From Gimesia aquarii (lineage in GTDB: Bacteria; Planctomycetota; Planctomycetia; Planctomycetales; Planctomycetaceae): a stretch of DNA of 64,000 bases. A program made the translations under genes and the position numbers. The notes under the pieces are model-generated. The model made no database searches. It was not told the origin of the DNA and saw only the letters and a program-made list of their open reading frames with translations. The stretch covers positions 3,287,501-3,351,500 of the forward strand of contig NZ_CP037920.1 of assembly GCF_007748195.1 (NCBI RefSeq), read 5' to 3'. Of this stretch, positions 36,214 through 45,109 are shown in pieces. Each line of letters opens with the position of its first letter. Position 1 is the stretch's first letter.

Positions 36214-37500
36214 TCAAACTCGGGGTAGCTCAAAACCGTCTCGATAATCACGGGTCAGATAGCGGTTGGCTTCCTTATCTTCAGGGAACGTCTCCGTTTT
36301 CGGATCAAATACGAGCCGACGCCCCGTGCGATACGAAATATTTCCGAGATGGCTGAGCATGGAAGAATAATGGCCTTCCTCGATTTCTGCTAACAGATTT
36401 TCAGATTTACGACTTTTGACGCAGTCAATAAAGTTTTGATAGTGGGTTGGTGTATCCTGCCACTTCTGCTCATAGGCGGGGCCGCGTTTGTGCTTATAAA
36501 AGATGCGATAGCCGGATCGATCGACCATCATAAATCCTTTATCGCCGTAGAAAATGTTATCGTTATCATGGCGATGTGCCTGCATGCGGTACGGTGTGAA
36601 ATCACGCTGCTCATAGACATAGAGCAGATCGTCGTATTCCCAGGTGACGACCATGGTGTCGGGGGTTTCCTGTGCGTCTCCTTTGGAGCCGAGCTTGGCA
36701 CCACTGCAGGAAACGGCATTCGGTGCTTTTAAATTCAGAGCCCAGCGGCCAATATCAATCTGGTGTACGCCGTCATTACCAATATCACCGGTGCCAAAGT
36801 CCCAGGTCCAATGCCATGAGGTATGAAAGCGATTTCTATTAAAGGGGCGTTTTTTTGCAGGGCCTAACCAGAGGTCGTAGTTCACTCCTTTGGGAACAGG
36901 CTCATCCGGGCGGTGGGCATAGAGCGCACGCCGTTGGTTATTGATGGCCTTGACCATCATTACTTTGCCGATGGCACCATCCTGAATCTGCTTCCACGCT
37001 TTTTCATAAACGGGAGTGGCTCGTAAATTGGTACCATGCTGGACAACGCGTTTATATTTGCGGGCTGCATTGACCAACTGGCGCCCTTCATGAATATTAT
37101 GCGAGCAGGGCTTTTCTACATACACGTCTTTGCCCGCCTGACAGGCCATGATCGCCGCCGGTGTATGCCAATGATCGGGAGTGGCGATCACAATCGCATC
37201 AATGGTATTTCCATCCAGCAGTGTGCGAAAATCTTCGACGAGCTGGGGACGTTTGCCTGAAGACTTTTCGACCTGATCTGCCATCTGGCCAGATCGGTTT
37301 TCATCGGGATCACATAAGGCGACAAGTTGACTTTCCGGCAGACTGGAGAACCAGTTGGCTAATCCGCGTCCGCGACCACCACAACCCACGAGTGCGACGT
37401 TGACTTTTTCGTTCGCGGAGACGGCTGTATGTCCGACCGCTGACATTCCAGCCCAAACAAGAGACGCTCCCAAAAATCCCCGACGGCTCACATCACTCAT
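36214..37500 (-). CDS. Tat-exported Gfo/Idh/MocA oxidoreductase
   Basis: This 428-residue protein has a Tat signal (SRRGFLGASLVWAG), a Rossmann part (VNVALVGCGGRGRGLANW) and the VEKPCSHN motif. The C-terminal domain has GDIGNDGVHQIDIGRWALN. Exported Gfo/Idh proteins carrying NAD(P)-type cofactor are common in planctomycetes and are thought to act on glycans outside the cytoplasm (family knowledge; the Aspergillus-type enzymes carry bound cofactor). It precedes the cytoplasmic Gfo/Idh gene. Confidence 0.9.
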   Translation of the reverse strand: MSDVSRRGFLGASLVWAGMSAVGHTAVSANEKVNVALVGCGGRGRGLANWFSSLPESQLVALCDPDENRSGQMADQVEKSSGKRPQLVEDFRTLLDGNTIDAIVIATPDHWHTPAAIMACQAGKDVYVEKPCSHNIHEGRQLVNAARKYKRVVQHGTNLRATPVYEKAWKQIQDGAIGKVMMVKAINNQRRALYAHRPDEPVPKGVNYDLWLGPAKKRPFNRNRFHTSWHWTWDFGTGDIGNDGVHQIDIGRWALNLKAPNAVSCSGAKLGSKGDAQETPDTMVVTWEYDDLLYVYEQRDFTPYRMQAHRHDNDNIFYGDKGFMMVDRSGYRIFYKHKRGPAYEQKWQDTPTHYQNFIDCVKSRKSENLLAEIEEGHYSSMLSHLGNISYRTGRRLVFDPKTETFPEDKEANRYLTRDYRDGFELPRV

Positions 37501-37663
37501 AGCGGATCTCCTCGCATGTTGACATTACTAATGCGTAAACTGCTATAAATGATCCTAAACAACACAGAATGATACATCAAGGGCTATTGATGCTTTGGGG
37601 CTTTCGTTATCAAGAGGGTTCTTAGTGCTCGAAAGATCTCGGAACTAAAAAGAACCTTTCATT

Positions 37664-38776
37664 CTAGTAGTCTTCGTCCTCATAGTCATCGTAGGGGGGC
37701 GATAGATAAATCTCGCCTTTCCAAGGGTGGTTTGTTGAGCCATGTAGTGAGTATTTTTTATCGGCAGGTAATAAATCTAATGCTCTATGGAATCCGTCCA
37801 TGATTGAGTCCGCTGAATCAAAGAGCGATTTGAGTTGGTTCTCTGTCCGTTCATAAAGATCATCATCTTCATCGAAATCATCACTGTAGGAGATGGTATC
37901 TGCTAGCTCAGAGATGATCGATTCAACATCAGACCGTTCATGTACAATAAAGATCCGGTCGACCGTCTCCTCCCATTCATCACCTGACATATTGGTTTCT
38001 TTAAGATAATTCTTACGAATCTGTTCGTCGATAAAGTAGCTGATTTCTTGTTTCCAGGGCTGTTTCACCATTTCAATTTCTTCGTCTGAAAGGTCCGTGC
38101 GGCCTTCCTTGGCGGAAACCCGCATGACTTCTTCTGTTGTGATACCTCCTCGCTCAATGCGCCAATCCATAGTACGCGCCCAGGATTTCTTGAATACTTC
38201 TTCAAAGCTTTTATCTGTATGGTCGACGACGGTCTTTCCGGCGATTTCTTCAAGCATCCGATTATGCAATTCATTGACATGACTTTCATCTGATAGATTC
38301 AGATGATCCATTCTAATCATTTGGCTGAATTCAGGATGGTCCATTCCATCATCGGGGGCCGTACTGACTGTGATCTGTGTTTCGTCTGACATTTCACAAA
38401 CCAGATCCAGATAAAACGCGTTTGCTTGATCGACTTCATAGATTAAAGCGAAGCCCGGTAAATCTGAGTTTTTGAATCCCAGCATTTTGACATGCACAGG
38501 AGCATATGAGTCAAATGATCCGGTAACCCGATACCCTAATCTTTCCAGTGCTTCCGTTGTTGTTTTTTTCTTTGAGAAATCAGTCCATTCCAGTTCATTA
38601 TTTTTTTCCAACTCAATACGAAGTGGAGGAACGCCTGCCCCTCCCATATTTGAGAGTGCTTCTGCTAAATGCGAAGAAAATTTTCGGAGCTTGAATTTAA
38701 TCCAAAACCAGATGAGCAGAATTAAAATCACAAAGCCTAAAATAACGCCGAGCGCAACGTAGAGGATCATGATCAT
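37664..38776 (-). CDS. hypothetical acidic protein with N-terminal membrane anchor
   Basis: This 370-residue protein has one N-terminal membrane helix (about residues 3-27, ILYVALGVILGFVILILLIW). A long soluble part follows, rich in Asp and Glu, with no recognised domain, and the C-terminus ends in repeated acidic and Tyr residues (YDDYEDEDY). The orientation is likely N-out, C-in or the reverse; not decidable. Neighbours are the Tat Gfo/Idh gene and a sialidase-like gene, both on the same strand but about 160 bp apart. Confidence 0.6.
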   Translation of the reverse strand: MIMILYVALGVILGFVILILLIWFWIKFKLRKFSSHLAEALSNMGGAGVPPLRIELEKNNELEWTDFSKKKTTTEALERLGYRVTGSFDSYAPVHVKMLGFKNSDLPGFALIYEVDQANAFYLDLVCEMSDETQITVSTAPDDGMDHPEFSQMIRMDHLNLSDESHVNELHNRMLEEIAGKTVVDHTDKSFEEVFKKSWARTMDWRIERGGITTEEVMRVSAKEGRTDLSDEEIEMVKQPWKQEISYFIDEQIRKNYLKETNMSGDEWEETVDRIFIVHERSDVESIISELADTISYSDDFDEDDDLYERTENQLKSLFDSADSIMDGFHRALDLLPADKKYSLHGSTNHPWKGEIYLSPPYDDYEDEDY

Positions 38777-38948
38777 CGGGCTTCCGTTCTACCAGTTGGA
38801 TACAGGGAATAGATGTCCCAACTGGAATATCAAATTTTGGAATGCAAACTCAGAGAGGTGATCTCAACTAGTACTAAGGTACCAATCTGAAAAAGAGGAT
38901 CAAGAAAATTTAGAAGCCACTCATACTTTTTTAACTAAAGTCGATCAA

Positions 38949-40214
38949 TCATTCATTTTTCACGGGATGGGGCTGATTCCACAAGATTTTTGAAACATAC
39001 ACGCTGTTGTCTGCCCCGTATTTGTTATCAACGGGCATGATGTGATTGGGGCCGTGAGTTTGCATCCACTCACTGACAATCACCCAGGTTTCATGTTTGT
39101 TTACATTAACGACTCCAAAATTTCCCAAACGGGCACCACGTTCGGGTACCAGGATACGTTCCGAATTTCGAATGATGGCCATCTTTTCTGGATTCACACG
39201 GCCAATGAAAAGAGGAGCACGGTTTCGAAAGACGTGGTCATTCTTTGCTCCTCTGCGCGTGTAAACCAAAAATAACCCGTTTGCGTGAGTGACCCAGTGG
39301 GCCTGCGTATTGTAACTGCCCAGATCCTGACCATCATCGAACGTCCATTTTTGCGGTGGTGCGAAATGCAGCCCATCCCTGCTGCGGGTGACATAAGCAA
39401 ATTTGTCGTTCCGCAATGTCAGGTAAAACCAATCACCAAATTTTGTGATCGATGGCTCGGCAAATCCCCGTCCGAAATCGATCGATAATTCATTACCGTG
39501 TTCAACATACTTCAACGTTTCACCGTCAAAGCGACAACGGATCACCATCACATCAGAGACTTTTTTACCAGGCTTCGTAAAATAGACCGGTAGCAGAATG
39601 TCACCGTTGGGTAAATCATAACGTTGCACCGAGCCAGCGCCGCTACTGGCAAACTCGGGGCCGTCCGGCAGTTTGAGCGATTTCCAGTTCGACCAGACAT
39701 TCGTTTTGGGATCGTAAGCGGCATATGATGTGACGCGAATATTCTTTTTGTGGTCGATGCGATTGTTGTAGTAGCGGACGGTATGGCCGATACCCAGAAG
39801 TGTTTTCGATTTCGCGTGCCATTGCGGCCAGAAATCAGAGACAACAACTTCACCACCGTCGGGGAGGTTATGGCGGCTAAGGTTTTTCTGTTCGACTGGA
39901 CCCTGCCAGCTTTTCCCCAGGTTGTCAGTTCGCATTGAGTTCAATGCATAAAAAATATCACTACCCGATAATAGTAATTTTTGCATCGTCATCACCACAA
40001 TTGGATCAGAGGATGAGTTGCCCGGTGCTCCGACAGGAATCGCTCCGGCTCGTGCATGTACCCAGCAAGTCTTTCCATCATAGCCTTTGATGGCGGTACT
40101 CAACTGAATGCGAAAATCCAACTGCTGCGGCTTTTGATCTGCAGCATGCAAATTATTGTGTGTGAATAACCAGAGCATCGACAGCATCAATAGAAACGAT
40201 TTTTGTAAGGGCAT
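38949..40214 (-). CDS. secreted sialidase-like (BNR beta-propeller) protein
   Basis: This 421-residue protein has a signal peptide (residues 1-24) followed by a beta-propeller with several BNR/Asp-box-like segments (SMRTDNLGKSWQGP, TRSRDGLHFAPP). The build is that of the exo-alpha-sialidase superfamily, but I cannot show the catalytic Arg triad by eye, so the enzyme could act on other glycans. It lies alone, divergent from the PQQ-propeller gene. Confidence 0.75.
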   Translation of the reverse strand: MPLQKSFLLMLSMLWLFTHNNLHAADQKPQQLDFRIQLSTAIKGYDGKTCWVHARAGAIPVGAPGNSSSDPIVVMTMQKLLLSGSDIFYALNSMRTDNLGKSWQGPVEQKNLSRHNLPDGGEVVVSDFWPQWHAKSKTLLGIGHTVRYYNNRIDHKKNIRVTSYAAYDPKTNVWSNWKSLKLPDGPEFASSGAGSVQRYDLPNGDILLPVYFTKPGKKVSDVMVIRCRFDGETLKYVEHGNELSIDFGRGFAEPSITKFGDWFYLTLRNDKFAYVTRSRDGLHFAPPQKWTFDDGQDLGSYNTQAHWVTHANGLFLVYTRRGAKNDHVFRNRAPLFIGRVNPEKMAIIRNSERILVPERGARLGNFGVVNVNKHETWVIVSEWMQTHGPNHIMPVDNKYGADNSVYVSKILWNQPHPVKNE

Positions 40215-40455
40215 GGTTTGTTCTCGATCTATTATTTAAGTTGTGCCATTGAATTCAGAGGTGATCGCAGATTCATCATACCCGCAGTAGTCCAGACCGG
40301 CAATCATTTGCTGCTTTGCAGAATTGAGCAGAGTCTATTTGCCAATGCGCTTGCGGTTGCTCACGAACTGCTTACAATAAAATGCAATGCTCATTGATTA
40401 CTGATTTGCAATCCCATATGCCCCACACATTGCCAACCCGTTAGAAAGCCCACCG

Positions 40456-41736
40456 ATGAAGCGACTCCTCAGTCTCAGCTTGTTGTTTTTGATTTCCCAT
40501 CCCATCTGCATCATTGCGGGGGAAGAAAAAAAGGATTCTGTCGAGCCGATTAATGTCAAAGCAATCGATTGGCCCTGGTGGCGAGGCCCACAGCGAAATG
40601 GGATTGCCTATGCGAACCAGAATCCTCCACTCAAATGGAGTAAAGCAGAAAACATCGTCTGGAAATCACCGATTCCCGGGCGCGGCTATAGTTCTCCGAC
40701 AGTCGTCGGAAATCGAATTTATCTCGCGACGGCGAATAAGAAGAATGAAGCACAGTCTGTCCTGTGCTATGACCGTGCAACAGGGAAACAACTCTGGCAA
40801 ACCATCATTCACAAAGGGGGCTTCAGTACTAAAGGTAATAAAAAATCGACGCATGCGTCTTCAACGGTTGCCTGTGACGGAAAACGACTTTTTATCAACT
40901 TTGTCAATAATGGGGCCGCTTACACCACGGCACTGACATTGGATGGCAGGCTTCTCTGGCAGACGAAGATTACAGATTACGTCATTCATCAGGGATATGG
41001 TTCCTCACCCGCAATTTATGATTCACTGGTGATTGTCTCAGCGGATAACAAAGGGGGCGGCGCGATAGCCGCATTGAAACGAAAAGATGGTTCGGTAGTC
41101 TGGAAAATTGATCGTCCCAAGACTCCGAACTATCCTTCGCCCATCATTCTAAACGTGGCGGGGAAAGATCAAGTGCTGATGACGGGTTGTGATTTGGTAA
41201 CGGGCATTGAACCACTCACGGGGAAAAAACTCTGGGAGATCGAAGGGGCAACCACGGAATGTGTGACTTCTACCGTGACGAATGGCGATCTTATTTTGAC
41301 CAGTGGTGGTTATCCCAAAAATCATATGTCCGCTGTCAAAGCCGATGGTTCTGGTACCGTCGTCTGGGAGAACAGCAATCGCATGTATGTACCTTCCATG
41401 TTAGTGCAGGGTGACACGATTTACTCTGTCACCGATAATGGCGTTGCCATCTGCTGGGATATTAAGACCGGTAAACAAATCTGGAAGGCGCGATTAGGCG
41501 GAACTTTCAGTTCATCTCCCGTGTTGGTGGGAGATCGGATTTATGTGACCAATGAAGCGGGCGAGACGTATATTTTCAAAGCCGATCCGAAAGAATTCGA
41601 ATTATTGGGAGAGAATAAATTAGGAACGGAAGTTTTTGCAACTCCCACATTTTGTGACAGTCGCATTTATATGCGTGTTTCTGAAGAGGTCGACGGTAAA
41701 CGTCAGGAATTATTGTACTGCATCGGAAAACGCTGA
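40456..41736 (+). CDS. secreted PQQ-like beta-propeller protein (BamB-like)
   Basis: This 426-residue protein has a signal peptide (residues 1-22) and then WWRGPQRNGIAY, the hallmark of planctomycete PQQ-like propeller proteins. Repeated blades of the pattern A-x-D-x-x-T-G-K-x-x-W follow (DRATGKQLWQ, EPLTGKKLWE, DIKTGKQIWK). The family includes BamB-like lipoproteins and quinoprotein-like proteins; no haem site is seen. It is likely exported. It is convergent with the HEAT/sialidase gene 11 bp away. Confidence 0.88.
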   Translation: MKRLLSLSLLFLISHPICIIAGEEKKDSVEPINVKAIDWPWWRGPQRNGIAYANQNPPLKWSKAENIVWKSPIPGRGYSSPTVVGNRIYLATANKKNEAQSVLCYDRATGKQLWQTIIHKGGFSTKGNKKSTHASSTVACDGKRLFINFVNNGAAYTTALTLDGRLLWQTKITDYVIHQGYGSSPAIYDSLVIVSADNKGGGAIAALKRKDGSVVWKIDRPKTPNYPSPIILNVAGKDQVLMTGCDLVTGIEPLTGKKLWEIEGATTECVTSTVTNGDLILTSGGYPKNHMSAVKADGSGTVVWENSNRMYVPSMLVQGDTIYSVTDNGVAICWDIKTGKQIWKARLGGTFSSSPVLVGDRIYVTNEAGETYIFKADPKEFELLGENKLGTEVFATPTFCDSRIYMRVSEEVDGKRQELLYCIGKR

Positions 41737-41747
41737 TTGGTTCTGAA

Positions 41748-43682
41748 TCAGTCATCCGCTGGTTGATAAAACCAGGCCAGTGGTACCGAACGGAAGCGCG
41801 ACGAAATCACATTCTTCTCATAGCTGACGTAATAACCCATGATGGCTCGTCCCTGATGGAACATAAGGCTGATATAGGAATATTCGTGATCTGGGTTGTT
41901 CTCCAGGTTCTTTTTGAATTTCCAGGTTTTGCCTTCATCAGAACTAATGGCGACGGTTAAGGGAGTGCGTTTGCCGCCGTGTCCTGCTCCTGCTTTAAAA
42001 TGATCGTTCCAGATCAGCATCAGATCACCGGTGGAGGGAATGCGACGCAGCGTGGCTGGTGCCTCGGGAGCCCGTACACCCCACGAACCTGGCTTGCCCC
42101 AGGTCTCTCCTCCATCTTCGGAAACACTTGATCCGATGTGACCGGATTGCGTACGGAAAATCATCAGAACGTTACCATTTTTTAACTCACAAACTTCTGG
42201 TTCCATCGCACCTCGTTTTGCGTAATCGACGCTTCCCTTTGATTGCCGCCAGGTCTTTCCCTGATCATCAGAGATGAAGCAGGTGCATACGAAGTGGTTC
42301 ACATTACGCACATCAGCTGTGGATGCGACCGGAGCGAGCCAACGGCCTGAAGAGAGGATTGTGATACGATCATTATTCATCACGTGGTAACCGGGAGGCA
42401 CCGTGATTTCGATTGCCTCCCCAAATGTTTTTCCGTTGTCTTCGGAAATCTTTAAATAGGCTTTCAGGTCAGAGTATGTATTTTTCTTGAGATAGAACAG
42501 TCCGATAGGGCGTTTTTCATGCATGGGTCCTTTTATGTAACGCAGTGTGGCCGACATGACATTTTTCTTGCCCGTGTTTTCCTGCAAGACGCGGGGTTCG
42601 CTCCAGGTTCTGCCTCCATCGGTTGATGTTTTACCGATGATTCGCGCAGTGGCGAAGTCAGAGCCACTGTCGATGAATTGTGTGGTTGCGTACAATAAAC
42701 TGCCGTCGTTCAAAGGCAAGATCGAACCTTCACTGTAACGGGGGTACTTTTTCGATGACGGGAAGAGTTCATTGACGACAACTTCTCCTCGCGGATGTGG
42801 AGCTGTTTTCGCAAGGACAATTAACGCCTGGGCAGCCCGCACTCTGGCGTCCAGATTGTCATCGTTTAACTGTTTGATCAGCTTTGCTTTCAAATGACTG
42901 GCGCCCGCTTCACCGGCAAAGATGGCGGAATAGGTTTTGATGGCGGGGTTATCGCTGTCCAGATTCTTTTCAATGGCCTGTAACCCTTCCGGATCGCCAT
43001 GCATGGCCAATGCCGTTTCGAAATAAGCACGTACAAACGGATCATCGGTTCGTTTCAGATTTGCTTTAAGTGCGGGGATATCCTGCTGGTCTCCCACGCG
43101 AGCGATAATCCAGGCGGCCACGCTGGCGACGCTGATATCCGGATCGTTCAGGAATTTTCGTACTAAACGCAGTGCATCCTGGTTACCCCAACGCGAGAGC
43201 AGGGCGGCAGCCATCATCGCTTTACGGGGGTTTTCGGATTGCATCGCTTCGCGAATGAGAATCCCGTCACCCAACTCATTGACTTTGTACAAGGATTCGC
43301 AGGCATGTACGTGTCCGTGAGGATCTTTGCCAGCGAGAATCTGAAACATGATTGCAGCTTTGGAACGATCGCCAGCACGTACGAGTTCTCGTGCCAGCCC
43401 GCAACGGTGCTGGTCATCTTTCTCTGTCTTCAATTTGGGTTCCAGCAAGTCACGAACTTCTGCCCCTTCACCGGCCAGAGTGAGTGCTTCCGCCGCATGC
43501 ATGGAAGGCCAGAACTCATCACTGCGAATGGCCTCTCGCAATACTTCCAGGCAACGCGCCCTGGTTTGGGGACTCAATTTGATCTGAGGTGACTTCGTTT
43601 CGTTACCAGCCACCAATACTGATTGGCAGAATAAAGTCAAAGCCAAAGTAACCGTCGTGAACCAGGAGAGTGATTTCATCAT
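41748..43682 (-). CDS. secreted HEAT-repeat plus sialidase-like (BNR) protein
   Basis: This 644-residue protein has a signal peptide (residues 1-25). An alpha-helical HEAT-repeat part (about 30-285, for example the PRKAMMAAALLSRWGNQDAL segment) is followed by a beta-propeller with Asp-box motifs (SEDGGETWGKPG, SSDEGKTWKFKK, STDGGRTWSEP). The domain pair is common in planctomycete secreted glycan-active proteins annotated as sialidase. Catalytic residues are not assigned. It is downstream of the NHL-repeat gene with a hairpin between them. Confidence 0.82.
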   Translation of the reverse strand: MMKSLSWFTTVTLALTLFCQSVLVAGNETKSPQIKLSPQTRARCLEVLREAIRSDEFWPSMHAAEALTLAGEGAEVRDLLEPKLKTEKDDQHRCGLARELVRAGDRSKAAIMFQILAGKDPHGHVHACESLYKVNELGDGILIREAMQSENPRKAMMAAALLSRWGNQDALRLVRKFLNDPDISVASVAAWIIARVGDQQDIPALKANLKRTDDPFVRAYFETALAMHGDPEGLQAIEKNLDSDNPAIKTYSAIFAGEAGASHLKAKLIKQLNDDNLDARVRAAQALIVLAKTAPHPRGEVVVNELFPSSKKYPRYSEGSILPLNDGSLLYATTQFIDSGSDFATARIIGKTSTDGGRTWSEPRVLQENTGKKNVMSATLRYIKGPMHEKRPIGLFYLKKNTYSDLKAYLKISEDNGKTFGEAIEITVPPGYHVMNNDRITILSSGRWLAPVASTADVRNVNHFVCTCFISDDQGKTWRQSKGSVDYAKRGAMEPEVCELKNGNVLMIFRTQSGHIGSSVSEDGGETWGKPGSWGVRAPEAPATLRRIPSTGDLMLIWNDHFKAGAGHGGKRTPLTVAISSDEGKTWKFKKNLENNPDHEYSYISLMFHQGRAIMGYYVSYEKNVISSRFRSVPLAWFYQPADD

Positions 43683-43729
43683 GCTGCTTCTATCAAAAGG
43701 TGTGATTCAGTGTGTGGTGGATTTAAGAA

Positions 43730-43751
43730 GACAGCAGCTGTGTCTGCTGTC
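43730..43751 (-). terminator. hairpin after the NHL-repeat gene
   Basis: GACAGCAG and CTGCTGTC (43730-43737 and 43744-43751) form a perfect 8-bp stem with a 6-nt loop, 14 nt after the stop of the NHL gene. On the minus strand it is followed by TTCTT. A weak T-tract makes termination possible but not certain. Confidence 0.5.
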
Positions 43752-43765
43752 GTTGGCATTCCGTT

Positions 43766-44869
43766 TTAACTAAGCCGTTTCAGTTTTGTGATTCGCCCCG
43801 TGGCCACCCATTCGGCAACAAAAATATTTCCATCCTGATCAAAACAGGCATCGTGCGGATGCACAAACCGACCGGCTTGCCACTTCTGTGGTGTTTCCCG
43901 CATGCGGGGTTTGGCGGTTTTCATCGCTTTGGCCCAATCCGGATCCTGTCCTAAATGAGCGACAACTTTATTATCAGCATCCAGCAGCGTGATACGCGAT
44001 GCCAGGTCGGGAACCAGCAAGAGTTCCTGGTAGGCATCCACATTCGCGGGCAGAATAAAGTCTGTCATCGTTTTGAGATGCTTTCCCTCTAACGTGAACC
44101 ATTGCAGGCGGCCATTAGCCCGGTCTGCCACCACAACGGATGGCTCGCGTCCTTCACGGTCATCAATCCACAGGCCATGCGGCAGGTTGAATTTACCATC
44201 TTCTTTGCCTTGACCCCCGAAGGCAGAAAGCCATTTTCCATTTTTGTCATAACGGTGGATCTGATAGGCGCCATAACCATCGGCCAGATAAAAACCACCA
44301 TCGGTATGAAAGGCAAAGTTGGTCGGCATGAATCGGTTTCGTCCCCAGACTTTCTTGGGTTGGGTCGCTTCTCCTTTCGCATACGCTTTGGATTCCATCG
44401 GCGCATAGTTCTGCCAGACCGTTTCCCCTTTCAGATCAAGCTTGGCAAAGGTTTTCAGATGTTGATAACCTGTAACATAGAGAAACTGTTCATTGCCTTC
44501 CTGCCGGACTTCGAGACCGTGGCCGCCACCTTGAAACTGTTTGCCAAATGAGCGGACATAGTTTCCTTTCGGATCAAATACAAAGATCGAAGGATGATCT
44601 TTCTGATTGGCGCGGCCTTCGTGGATGACATACACAAACCCGTCTTTGTCAACGGCGACATTGTGTGTGGTCTGCCACGTGAATTGGGAAGGGAGTTTCG
44701 CCCAGTCGTGATTCACTTCGTATTGATAGTCGCCAGAACCCAGCACAATACGCGAGTCGGTTTTTGTGCCTGCATGAATGGCGGGAGCACCGAATAAGGC
44801 GGCCGTGGTTCCGGCTGCTGTCGTTTTTAAAAATTCACGACGCGTTTGTGACGGTTGCGGTTGACTCAT
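43766..44869 (-). CDS. Tat-exported NHL-repeat beta-propeller protein
   Basis: This 367-residue protein has a Tat signal (TRREFLKTTAAGTTAALFG) and then a propeller with NHL-type blades (IHRYDKNGKWLSAFGGQG, KFNLPHGLWIDDREG, FVHPHDACFDQDGNIFVAEW). NHL propellers usually bind ligands or proteins rather than catalyse reactions. The neighbours are sialidase-like and sulfatase genes, which supports a glycan-related role. The ATG at 44869 is followed directly by the signal. Confidence 0.86.
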   Translation of the reverse strand: MSQPQPSQTRREFLKTTAAGTTAALFGAPAIHAGTKTDSRIVLGSGDYQYEVNHDWAKLPSQFTWQTTHNVAVDKDGFVYVIHEGRANQKDHPSIFVFDPKGNYVRSFGKQFQGGGHGLEVRQEGNEQFLYVTGYQHLKTFAKLDLKGETVWQNYAPMESKAYAKGEATQPKKVWGRNRFMPTNFAFHTDGGFYLADGYGAYQIHRYDKNGKWLSAFGGQGKEDGKFNLPHGLWIDDREGREPSVVVADRANGRLQWFTLEGKHLKTMTDFILPANVDAYQELLLVPDLASRITLLDADNKVVAHLGQDPDWAKAMKTAKPRMRETPQKWQAGRFVHPHDACFDQDGNIFVAEWVATGRITKLKRLS

Positions 44870-45109
44870 GATCGATCTCCCTGAGCGGTTTTATTGAGAT
44901 AAGCGAATTTGGTAATGAAATTAAAATAGGGTTCCTTAAACTGTAACCAGTGCTGAAAGCCAGATCAATTCGTAACTCGAATCTTCCTGCATTTCTTCAG
45001 AACCGGCGTGACAGTGATTTTCGATTGTTGAGTCCTGTCTCATGTCTGTTTACAATAGAGTCCATATCTCTTTGAATTCCGTGATCTCTCACATTAGTAA
45101 AGCAGCAAC

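Noticed and set aside
37618-37655. GGTTCTT...AAGAACC inverted repeat after the anchored hypothetical gene
   Set aside because: The arms are short, the loop is long and no T-tract follows on the minus strand, so a terminator call is not supported.
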